From contig OV277858.1 in assembly GCA_922989275.2 (NCBI GenBank), positions 2,790,001 through 2,854,000 on the forward strand: a stretch of DNA of 64,000 nucleotides, written 5' to 3'. Within the stretch, counting starts at the first letter, position 1. Each line of letters starts with the position of its first letter. The stretch is from Gari tellinella (taxonomy: Eukaryota > Mollusca > Bivalvia > Cardiida > Psammobiidae). The position numbers and the translations under genes were made by a program. This document shows positions 36,085 to 44,210 of the stretch, piece after piece. The notes beneath the pieces were generated by a model. It did no database searches, was not told where the DNA came from, and was given only the letters and a program-made list of their open reading frames with translations.

Positions 36085-37629
36085 ATGTCGTCCGGTCGTT
36101 CTGCACAAGCAATGTCTTCAAAGATCAAAATCAACTCGTGCTCCGCAAGGGATTTAGAGTCCATTCCTGGTGTAGGCAGGAAGACTGTGGACCTAATCTT
36201 CACCATGAGGGATACAAATGGCAACATTACGCCGGAGGAATTTGCCACATTAGGAGTTAGAAATCTCCCAGCAGCAATGGAGGCGATTGACTTTGAAGAA
36301 TGGTCGCCATCAAGGCCTGCCTGTCTCACTGATCTGCCGTACCGGTGTCAGCCTGACCCATACGCCAATCAATGGAGACAGAACCCCTGTCCATATCACC
36401 AGGGAGCCCCACCACAGGATGCAGGGTACGGGTATCCACCTAGGGCATCACCATTGGATCCAAGTCCGGGTTATGGGTATCCGCCTACGCCCATGCAGAT
36501 GTCAAACAGAGTGTCCCCAAGGGACCTCACTCAAGGGTATGGTGTACAGCCAAGGACTGCTCGGATGTCCCCGAGGGACCCTAGTCGGGAGTGGCGTGAC
36601 AATCAACAGCGCGATACGGTGAAAGAGGAGCCCAGACCAGAGAGGCCCCCACCGCGAGTGAACGTTCCGAAGGGAATAAGCTTTGACGGAAAGTCTGATT
36701 GGCAGGCTTTCATCAATAAGTTCACCTCCTATGCCGATAGAGAAAATTGGAACTCTAAGACCAGGCGAGATGTCCTGTCATGGGTACTTGAAGGCGCAGC
36801 GAGTAAGTGCTTTGCCAACTTAACCAAGAGGAACCCGTCGATTGATTACTTTGAAGTAGTCAACAAACTGGCTAAGCGTTTCGACATGAGAGACCTACCA
36901 GAAACAACACAGATGCTGTTTACTGCGGCGTCTCAAGGCCAAAGGGAGACCCTCATCGAGTGGTGTGAACGCATCACCAATCTGGCTTTAGATGCATTTC
37001 CGGAAATGACGGATGACCAGTTAAGCAGACAGACAATCCTCCGGTTCTGCCAGGGATGTTCTGACAAAGAGGCCGGGTTCCATATCATTAACACCAAGCC
37101 ACAAACCCTGGGAGAGGCAGTGGACAAAATTAAAAGATATCAGCAGTCGTCAATGGCGATCTATGGAAAGACTCCGAGAGTGCGTCAAGTAGAGGAGCCT
37201 GAGGAAGAAGACCAGTTCTATGGAGTTAGAGCTGCCAGGTTTGAAGGGAATAGACGTCCACAAAGGACCTATACCCCAGTCAAAAGTCTACCTCAGGAGG
37301 ACAAGAACAGCGACAGATTGGAAAAATTAGAGAAAAATATGGAAGGATTAATTAAATCTGTGCAAGGTATGGAGGCGTTGTGCCGGTCATTAGAGTCAAA
37401 ATTGACCTTAGCCAGTGCGACCCAAGCCCTTAAACAGAGTCCCGCACCAGCGATTGCCCCAACAAGGCCGACCTCTGCAGGAGAGAATCGGGTGTGTTTC
37501 CAATGTGGAAAAGAGGGTCATTTCCGACCGAATTGTCCCCAGAGAAAGGTGCGTGAAGTGGGAGTCGAGGATGAAGAGAGCGCAGAAGAATTCCAAGAAG
37601 ATTTAAACGAGTACGGGTCGGAACACTAG
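36085..37629 (+). CDS. gag: Gag with N-terminal helix-hairpin-helix and CCHC knuckle
   Basis: 514 residues. Residues about 13-60 look like a ComEA-type helix-hairpin-helix DNA-binding module: KINSCSARDLESIPGVGRKT followed by the NITPEEFATLGV pattern. A Pro/Tyr-rich linker with repeated GYGYPP motifs follows. Residues about 197-330 form the retrotransposon gag (capsid-like) domain, beginning GISFDGKSDWQAFINKF. A coiled-coil-like stretch (DRLEKLEKNMEGLIKSVQGM) precedes a CCHC zinc knuckle, CFQCGKEGHFRPNC, near residues 470-485, and an acidic tail. Gag should form the particle and package element RNA; the hairpin module is not usual in Gag and may bind DNA. The ATG at 36085 is the first in this frame that includes the whole hairpin module. 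Protease is not in an overlapping frame. Confidence 0.92.
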   Translation: MSSGRSAQAMSSKIKINSCSARDLESIPGVGRKTVDLIFTMRDTNGNITPEEFATLGVRNLPAAMEAIDFEEWSPSRPACLTDLPYRCQPDPYANQWRQNPCPYHQGAPPQDAGYGYPPRASPLDPSPGYGYPPTPMQMSNRVSPRDLTQGYGVQPRTARMSPRDPSREWRDNQQRDTVKEEPRPERPPPRVNVPKGISFDGKSDWQAFINKFTSYADRENWNSKTRRDVLSWVLEGAASKCFANLTKRNPSIDYFEVVNKLAKRFDMRDLPETTQMLFTAASQGQRETLIEWCERITNLALDAFPEMTDDQLSRQTILRFCQGCSDKEAGFHIINTKPQTLGEAVDKIKRYQQSSMAIYGKTPRVRQVEEPEEEDQFYGVRAARFEGNRRPQRTYTPVKSLPQEDKNSDRLEKLEKNMEGLIKSVQGMEALCRSLESKLTLASATQALKQSPAPAIAPTRPTSAGENRVCFQCGKEGHFRPNCPQRKVREVGVEDEESAEEFQEDLNEYGSEH

Positions 37630-37673
37630 GCCAGTCACCGACCCAAGAGAGGAGTACCAGTGGCCTTGAGATG

Positions 37674-37817
37674 GAAACAACAGTGAAGGAAGCGTTCTCC
37701 GGTGTCAAAGTCAAGTCCGGACAAGACCCAGAGCGAATACCTTCTGAAACAACAGTGAAGAAAGCGTTCTCCGGTGTCAAAGTCAAGTCCAGACAAGACC
37801 CAGAGCGAATACCTTCT
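37674..37817 (+). repeat. 72 bp tandem duplication between gag and protease
   Basis: GAAACAACAGTGAAG(G/A)AAGC begins at 37674 and 37746; the copies differ at about 2-3 positions and keep a multiple of three. In one frame both copies encode a 24-residue unit (VKEAFSGVKVKSGQDPERIP), so the region may once have been translated as a spacer. Confidence 0.9.
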
Positions 37818-37885
37818 TTGATGATATCTAGTGTCGCAGCAGAAGCGACGATACAGCTCAGAATGAGGAGTCGGGCCAAGATCCG

Positions 37886-38827
37886 ATGGAAGAGGAAGAT
37901 GTGTCAAAGCAAGTGACCAACCTCTCTGAAGTGCCCGGTAACCCGGAGGAGGATGAGTCTCGGCCAGAGACCACCCCGAAGGATGAAGCTCCAGAAGAAG
38001 AAGAGGATGCGTCTCGACCAGAGACCACCCCGAAGGATGAAGCTCCAGAAGAAGGGGAACCTGTGGTACTTCAACTTAGGTCAGGCCCAACATACCGGAT
38101 ACCCGTGAAACTTGAGAATCTGGAGTTAATGACTGTAGTGGACACAGCTGCTCAAGTTACCATAATATCTGATAGGGTGCTGAAGCTCTTGGACGTTCAA
38201 CCCCCGGAAGTCAGGAAAATAGTGCTGCATACCGCAGGAAGGGAAATGAAAATGAGTGGTTCAATAGTAGGACCTGTCCTTCTGCGGTTGGTAAGCAAAG
38301 AGTGCAGAGAAGAGGTGTATGTAGCCCCAAGTCAAGATGACATGCTTCTTGGACTAGACCTGCTGAGAAAGCACTGCGGGGAAATTAACCTTCAAGCGGA
38401 CACTATCCTGATAGACGATGTCCCGGTAAACATGGAAATATCTGGCAACAAGGGAGTTGCGAAAGTCGTGGTAGCCAGACGAACCATAGTGCCGCCGAAC
38501 TCTGTGGTGTTGGTGCCGTGCAAAACTGAAACCAAGTCTAGGCAGTTTGTGTTTGAACCAAGGTCGACCCTGCCTGCTCTGGTGCCACGCACAGTGCACA
38601 CTGCCGATTCAACATTGATGGTATGTGCCGTGAACACTTCTGACATAAATGTGCCCTTTAGGCAAGACCAACGAATCGGAAAGGCAGAAGAGGTGGCTGT
38701 AATACAGCACACATTCAAGGGTACAGACCCAGAAGATAAAGACTCAGCTGTTCCTGAAGGTGTCTCTGTACCAAAACATCTTGAAGCGATGCTCCAGGAC
38801 TCGAAGGAGCATTTAAGCCCGTCCTAA
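37886..38827 (+). CDS. Retropepsin-type aspartic protease
   Basis: 313 residues. An acidic N-terminal spacer has two copies of SRPETTPKDEAPEE (residues about 25-55). The retropepsin core starts near residue 58; the catalytic triad is DTA (residues 86-88 in VVDTAAQVTIIS) and the ILG-type strand is MLLGLDLL. It would cleave the Gag and Pol polyproteins. The frame is the same as that of pol, and the stop TAA (38825-38827) is the only break between them, at a place where related elements have uninterrupted sequence. The frame opens only after a TAG at about 37829, and gag ends in another frame at 37629, so how the protease is reached is unclear: the ATG at 37886 is one possibility, splicing or lost reading frame are others. 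Confidence 0.85.
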   Translation: MEEEDVSKQVTNLSEVPGNPEEDESRPETTPKDEAPEEEEDASRPETTPKDEAPEEGEPVVLQLRSGPTYRIPVKLENLELMTVVDTAAQVTIISDRVLKLLDVQPPEVRKIVLHTAGREMKMSGSIVGPVLLRLVSKECREEVYVAPSQDDMLLGLDLLRKHCGEINLQADTILIDDVPVNMEISGNKGVAKVVVARRTIVPPNSVVLVPCKTETKSRQFVFEPRSTLPALVPRTVHTADSTLMVCAVNTSDINVPFRQDQRIGKAEEVAVIQHTFKGTDPEDKDSAVPEGVSVPKHLEAMLQDSKEHLSPS

Positions 38828-41800
38828 GTGCAGCAGTTGAAGGAATTGACCTCGAAGTATCAGGATGTCTTTGCGCAAGACGACTTCGATTTGGGCAATT
38901 TTACTGAAATTGAGCACACAATAGACACAGGTGAGGCCCCTCCTGTAAAACAGAGAATGCGGCGAACACCAGTATGCTTTGTGGACGAGGAGAAAGCAAA
39001 TTTGGACAAAATGCTGAGAGCTAAAGTGATCGAACCCTCAACATCTGAATGGGCAGCAGCCCCGGTTTTGATCCGGAAACGAGACGGACAGGTCCGCTGG
39101 TGTGTGGACTACCGCACTCTGAATGCCGTAACCAGGAAGGATGTATATCCGCTCCCTCTGCTGGACGAGTGCATGTATACCTTGGCAGGGAACACATGTT
39201 TTTCGAAACTTGATGCCAATTCAGCGTACTGGCAGGTTCCCATTAAAGAGTCTGATCGGAAGAAAAGTGCATTCATTACCAAATATGGTTTGTTCCAGTT
39301 TGTACGGATGGGATTTGGATTATGCAATGCGCCCGCTACCTATAGCCGCATCATGAATTTGGTTCTGCGAGGACTAAATTGGGACACGGTGCTGGCATTC
39401 CTAGATGACATCATTGTGATGGGAAAGGATTTTGAGGACCATCTGGTGAACCTAGAGGGTGTCCTCCAAAGACTCCAAGAATATGGCCTTAAGCTGAAGC
39501 CAAGGAAATGTGAGCTCTGCAAGCCGAGAGTGAAGTTCCTAGGTAGATGGTTGGGGGAAGATGGTCTACAACTCCATGACGAAGACATTCGAACGGTGAA
39601 AGACTGGCCCCGACCTATGTGCACAAGAAATGTAGAGCAGTTCCTGGGACTGATGAATTACCATCGGACCTTTATCCAAGACTATGCCAGGATGGCCGTA
39701 CCCTTGTATGAACTGACAGGGAAGAACCCCTTTGTGTGGAAACCGGAACATGAAGCGGCATTCAAAGAGGTCAAGGAAGCCCTGACACGTGCTCCAGCTC
39801 TCGGGTTACCCAACAAAACTGACCGGTTTGTCTTAGATACAGATGCCTCCGATGTAGCTATTGGCGCTGTGGTATCTCAGGTCCAGAATGGGGAAGAGAA
39901 GGTGATAGCCTTTGCCAGCCTTGGATTGTCACCAGAACAGAAGCGTTACTGTACCACCAGGAAGGAACTTCTGGCCATTGTAAAGTTTACCAGACAGTTT
40001 CGACATTACCTGCTAGGGCGTCCATTTACAATCCGTACGGACCATAGCAGCTTGACTTGGCTTATGAATTTCAAAGCCCCGCAAGGTCAGCTTGCTCGGT
40101 GGCTAGAAGAGCTGAGTCAATACGATATGTTTCTACAACACCGGCCCGGGAAAGACCATATTAATGCAGACGCCATGTCCAGACGTCCTCTGATTGAGTT
40201 GTTATGTCCAAACTACCAACTTGGAATGTCACCGGAAGATCTTCCATGTGGAGGATGTCATTACTGCGTAAAAGCCCAAGAGAACTGGGGGGACTTTGCC
40301 ATAGACGTAGATGATGTGGTTCCCTTAGCTCAGATAGCCCGAAATAAACGGGCCGATCGACAACACTTCCAAATCCTGACCACGGAATCTCCCAAGCTGG
40401 AGGAGAAGATTACAGTTTCCAGAGTAGAGATGGTCTCGGAGTATGACTGTATGAAGGTGGGAGAAGTCAAGACCCTGGAAAAGGACATTGGTCCAGAAAC
40501 CTTAGATTCGGCTGAAGAGCTGGACAAAGACCCGGACTTACATGTGATTTTGGCATTTCTCAGAGATGGTATAGAGCCCTGTGACCCAGACTTCTTTATT
40601 GAGAACCCATACGCGAAGTATACCTGGATAAATAGGGATTGCTTCACACTGGAAGGGGGAATTCTCCGTAGAAGAGACCCGAAGGGTAAGGGCTGCCATA
40701 GAGTCGTCCCAAGGTCCATGCAGCGGGACCTCATGGCAGTCTATCATGACCTACCATCTGCTGGACACCAAGGGGTAGATAGGACCAGACAAAGAATTAA
40801 AGAGAAGTATTGGTGGAGACACATGGGCACCGACATCCAGTCGTATGTGATGACGTGCAGTTTGTGCAATCGAAATAAGAAGCCAAACCGACATGGTCGA
40901 ACGCCCCTCACCAGTTATCAGGCGGGAGCACCCATGGAGCGGGTATACTTGGACTTTCTAGGCCCCCTGTCCAAGACGTATCAGGGAAATGAATATGTGC
41001 TCATGATGGTGGACCAATTCACAAAATGGGTGGAATGTGTCCCCTTGCCCTCTCAAACCGCAGAGATGACGGCGCATGCAGCAGTCCATGAATTCTTTAC
41101 AAGGTTCGGTTGTCCGTTCCAAATTCATACGGACCAGGGGAAGAACTTTGATAGTCGGCTGTTCAAAGCCGTGTGCGAACTCCTAAGGATCCACAAGTCG
41201 AGGACAACTCCGTATAGACCATCCGCGAATGGGCAAGTTGAGAGGTTCAACAGGACCCTCATGAACGCTGTTCGTTGTTTTGTGTCTTCACAGAATGAGT
41301 GGGACAAATTTTTGCCACAGCTAGCTGGAGCATTGAGATCCTGCATAAACCGCCAGACAGGGTTCACAGCAAATATGCTCATGTTGGGGCGGGAGACCAA
41401 TCAGCCAATGGATCTGCTGTTTCCTGACCCAGAGAGAAACCTGAGCGAAAGTCCTCACGAGTATGTCCAGTGTCTGAAGGAGAACACAAGACAGGCACAT
41501 GAAGCAGCCCGAAAGAGCCTTAGAACAGCCCAGAGGACGATGAAACGCGACTATGATGTCAAGGTCCTAGTACGTACCTATAAGGTGGGAGATCCTGTAT
41601 ACGTGTTGGATACAGCAACCGTCAAGGGAACCAGCAGCAAACTGAAGGCTCCTTGGAAAGGGCCTGGCATTATATGCCAGAAGATCACGGACGCACTGTT
41701 CAGGATTGTGATCAAGGACAAACAGTTCACAGTCAACCACGATAGGATCAAGCTTTGCCAAGACCAAGTTCTACCCTTGTGGCTTAAGCGACTTCAAAGA

Positions 41801-42004
41801 AATCCAGATCTGTTGAAGGCCAAGGCCAACAAAGAGGAGGAAGTATATTGCTTGTGCAGACGACCAGATAGTGGGGGGTTCATGATTCAGTGCGATTATT
41901 GCTTTGAATGGTTCCACGGCCCATGTGTTCAGATTACCACAGTCCAAGCGAAAAAAGTGAATCAGTATGTGTGTCCGAACTGCCAGGGAGACCAGGCATG
42001 TTGA
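38828..42004 (+). CDS. pol: Pol: reverse transcriptase, RNase H, integrase with PHD finger
   Basis: 1,058 residues counted from the codon after the stop at 38825. RT: catalytic box FLDDI near residue 191. RNase H: DTDASDVAIG near 337 and TDHSSLTWL. Integrase: H2C2 zinc-binding region (HDLPSAGHQG to CSLCNRNK); catalytic D, D, E in YLDFLGPL (about 706), HTDQGKNF (about 767) and NGQVERFN (about 803); then a GPY/F-like region (WKGPGIICQKI). Residues 1006-1058 form a complete C4HC3 PHD finger with ligands C1008, C1010, C1022, C1025, H1030, C1033, C1049 and C1052. All catalytic residues are present. There is no ATG at the start: the protein depends on passing the TAA, by read-through or because that stop is a mutation. 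Copies RNA into DNA and inserts it; the PHD finger probably reads histone H3. Confidence 0.95.
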   Translation: MQQLKELTSKYQDVFAQDDFDLGNFTEIEHTIDTGEAPPVKQRMRRTPVCFVDEEKANLDKMLRAKVIEPSTSEWAAAPVLIRKRDGQVRWCVDYRTLNAVTRKDVYPLPLLDECMYTLAGNTCFSKLDANSAYWQVPIKESDRKKSAFITKYGLFQFVRMGFGLCNAPATYSRIMNLVLRGLNWDTVLAFLDDIIVMGKDFEDHLVNLEGVLQRLQEYGLKLKPRKCELCKPRVKFLGRWLGEDGLQLHDEDIRTVKDWPRPMCTRNVEQFLGLMNYHRTFIQDYARMAVPLYELTGKNPFVWKPEHEAAFKEVKEALTRAPALGLPNKTDRFVLDTDASDVAIGAVVSQVQNGEEKVIAFASLGLSPEQKRYCTTRKELLAIVKFTRQFRHYLLGRPFTIRTDHSSLTWLMNFKAPQGQLARWLEELSQYDMFLQHRPGKDHINADAMSRRPLIELLCPNYQLGMSPEDLPCGGCHYCVKAQENWGDFAIDVDDVVPLAQIARNKRADRQHFQILTTESPKLEEKITVSRVEMVSEYDCMKVGEVKTLEKDIGPETLDSAEELDKDPDLHVILAFLRDGIEPCDPDFFIENPYAKYTWINRDCFTLEGGILRRRDPKGKGCHRVVPRSMQRDLMAVYHDLPSAGHQGVDRTRQRIKEKYWWRHMGTDIQSYVMTCSLCNRNKKPNRHGRTPLTSYQAGAPMERVYLDFLGPLSKTYQGNEYVLMMVDQFTKWVECVPLPSQTAEMTAHAAVHEFFTRFGCPFQIHTDQGKNFDSRLFKAVCELLRIHKSRTTPYRPSANGQVERFNRTLMNAVRCFVSSQNEWDKFLPQLAGALRSCINRQTGFTANMLMLGRETNQPMDLLFPDPERNLSESPHEYVQCLKENTRQAHEAARKSLRTAQRTMKRDYDVKVLVRTYKVGDPVYVLDTATVKGTSSKLKAPWKGPGIICQKITDALFRIVIKDKQFTVNHDRIKLCQDQVLPLWLKRLQRNPDLLKAKANKEEEVYCLCRRPDSGGFMIQCDYCFEWFHGPCVQITTVQAKKVNQYVCPNCQGDQAC
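41845..42001 (+). other. PHD finger coding region at the integrase C-terminus
   Basis: The spacing is C-x1-C-x11-C-x2-C-x4-H-x2-C-x15-C-x2-C. Y1007, M1019 and W1028 sit where KDM7/PHF8-like PHD fingers place residues of the cage for trimethylated H3K4; one further tyrosine of that cage is not seen. Methyl-lysine reading is an inference from this similarity. Confidence 0.85.
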
Positions 42005-42027
42005 CCTCACTGTTAATTCTCTGTTGC

Positions 42028-42030
42028 AGG
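42028..42030 (+). promoter_or_regulatory. Candidate splice acceptor before the accessory frame
   Basis: A pyrimidine-rich TTAATTCTCTGTTGCAG|G lies 25 bp after the pol stop and two bases before ATG 42032. It could pair with the donor at 34559 to make a subgenomic mRNA. Confidence 0.5.
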
Positions 42031-42031
42031 T

Positions 42032-44204
42032 ATGTCAAGGAGAATTGAGGACCTCCGCAGAGTGGTGGAGGATGTGCTCATGAGGGAAAAAAGATTGGAT
42101 GAGGAGGGGTTTATATATAGGGTCAGGGATGCCTATCAGCGCTGTGGAGAGGAGAGATTCACGATGGATCTACGAGTTCCAGCGCCATTGTGTTGCCCTG
42201 GCTTTACCAGAGGAGACCGTCAGGATGCGCCTGCCGAATCCATTCGGCAAGAATTACAGGACTTCCGCACGCAAGAAGACATCCAGTGCTGGTCCAAGGG
42301 AGGAGTGCGAAGACTTTCGCAGGAAGGAAAACCCGGACCTGCCAATAATACGGACAGATGCTGCGGAAGGAAGATCGCGTCACCCAGCCACGGTGACCTC
42401 TTCAGCTCCGGAACAGGACGAGTCTCCACCCCCACTCGAGAGAGCCAGAGAGACCCAGGGAGGTCTGCGTCCGTCTCGGACCTTATCTCCTGAGGAGTCC
42501 ATGGAGCGGATGCCGTCTCCACCAAGGATAGGCAGGAGCCTTACAGTGACCCAGGGAGGTCACAGTCCGTTGGGGACCTCCAACCCTGCAGAGTCAATGC
42601 AGTTTCCGTATGGGCAGCCGTTCCCCTTCACGATGCCAATGTCCATGCCACCCTGTTTTGTTGTCCCTCAGATGGGTACCCAACCAATGTGGTCTGCTGG
42701 GACCAGACAGTGGAACCCAATTTATCCACCAGCGATGGACAGCAGCAACCAGACCAGGGGAGCTGAACCAGAGCCGGATACTGCAACGGATAGAGACTTA
42801 AGGAAACCAGAGTCTGGTGTCCATAGGAGGACCCGCTCTGTCTCACCAGATGAGGATGACATTGGTGTCCGAGTGACCCATCCTGATCAGAGCAAGGAAC
42901 TTGGTGTCCATAGGGCTTACCCTGCGTCGTCCAGCAGTGCTAGGCCAGTGTCACGACCCAGGGCAAGGTCAGGCACTAGGAGAGACAGCCCCACTTATAG
43001 ACGGAACAGGAGCCGCAGTCCAGCAAGAAGGGACCTCCGTGTCAAACTTGACCGGCAGAGAGCGGAAAGGGAGAGAGGAGAGCCAGTGGGAGAGGAGCCC
43101 CCTCAGACAAAGTCGAGGATGGACACAAAATGCCCTGTGGAAGGATGTCAAATGGAAATATCCAGCCTCAGGAGACATCTGAACTCCCACCACATTCCAG
43201 GCCTGTTCCAACACAACGATACCCCGGCGGAATTGAGCAACCTGCAGTTTCAGTCGCAGCGTCGCCATGCCCTGGAGATGATTGCCAGTTTCCTGTTTGG
43301 CAGGGGATCCAGGGTAGAGGATCTAGTCACATTCGTGAACGATAGGATGCCGGACCGGGAGTCAAGGGTGTCTGAAGACACTGGAAGAGCCATGGACGCT
43401 CTTGCTGTGGCGTCCGGATGGAGAAGACCCCAGCAATGGAGGGTTGGACCAGTGAATTCACCCGCTGCCCTTATCCACTGGAGACCACTGACATTCTTAA
43501 TAGGCCAGCTGAGTCTCCAGGATCGTCAGGAGATATTCCTCCTCTTCGGGGAAAAATGGGAGGTGCCGAAGGGATCCCAAAGGGAAGGCCCAAGGAAGTC
43601 ACCAAGACAGGCCCCAAGGAAAGGCCCAAGACAGGCCCCAAAGAAGAAGAGCCGTCCCAAACCAGAGAGAAGGCGGACGTTGCGGGAGGAACTATTTGGG
43701 AGACAGGAACCCAGCAACGTCTCCCCAAGACCCCGCCGGGTAGAGTCTGAGAGACCCCCTAGCAGCAGCGATTCAGTCGCCGCACCAAGATCAAGCCGGG
43801 TAGAGTCAGATAGACCCCCTAGCCGCATGGATTCAGTCGGCGTATCAAGACCAAGCAGGGTAGAGTCGGATAGACCACCTATCCGCAGGGATTCAAGGCC
43901 GATCAGACCAGAGGCCCCGAGAACCCCCTCGCCAGAGGCTCCTAGGTCGGCCAGACCAGAGTCCGAAAATACTGACCACAGGCGGGAACAAGATTGCCTA
44001 AAAAGCCCAGGGGAAGCTATTTCCACATCATCCCTACAGCAAATCGGGAAAGAGGGAGCATCGACCCTGACCCTGGGATCCAATGGAAACCCGGGACTGA
44101 GATTGGCCGCTAGTCCCAGCAGCAGTGAAATTGCCTTGCTACTGGAGTCTCCAATGTCCATTTCTCTGACCGGAGATCGAGAGCCAAAGGAAACCGGAGT
44201 TTAG
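42032..44204 (+). CDS. Accessory protein: Arg/Ser/Pro-rich with zinc finger, function unknown
   Basis: The main frame runs from 42084 (first ATG 42099, 701 residues) to TAG 44202-44204. Another frame, from ATG 42032, encodes a sensible helical start (MSRRIEDLRRVVEDVL) before the main frame takes over at about 42100-42170, so a one-base frame change is likely. The protein is rich in Pro, Ser and Arg, with an RS-like patch (RSRSPARRD). A short zinc finger, CPVEGCQMEISSLRRHLNSH, lies near residue 344, and a roughly 110-residue folded-looking region with HALEMIASFLFGRG follows it. Next come a very basic stretch (KSPRQAPRKGPRQAPKKK) and three repeats of about 20 residues built on SRVESDRPPS. No signal peptide or membrane segment is present, so it is not an envelope protein. 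It may bind nucleic acid. TatD follows in the same frame after one stop. Confidence 0.75.
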
Positions 44205-44210
44205 GAGCCC

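Noticed and set aside
37671..37916. 81-codon frame between gag and protease as a separate gene
   Set aside because: It consists mainly of the 72 bp duplication and then runs antagonistically to the acidic protease spacer frame; more likely a remnant of the Gag-Pol spacer.
43526..44161. 211-codon minus-strand open frame
   Set aside because: It is the antisense of the Arg/Ser/Pro-rich accessory frame; biased codon composition makes the reverse frame stop-free.
42032..44204. The downstream frame as an envelope gene
   Set aside because: No signal peptide, no membrane segment, no cysteine pattern of a glycoprotein; the protein is basic and RS/Pro-rich, followed by a nuclease domain.
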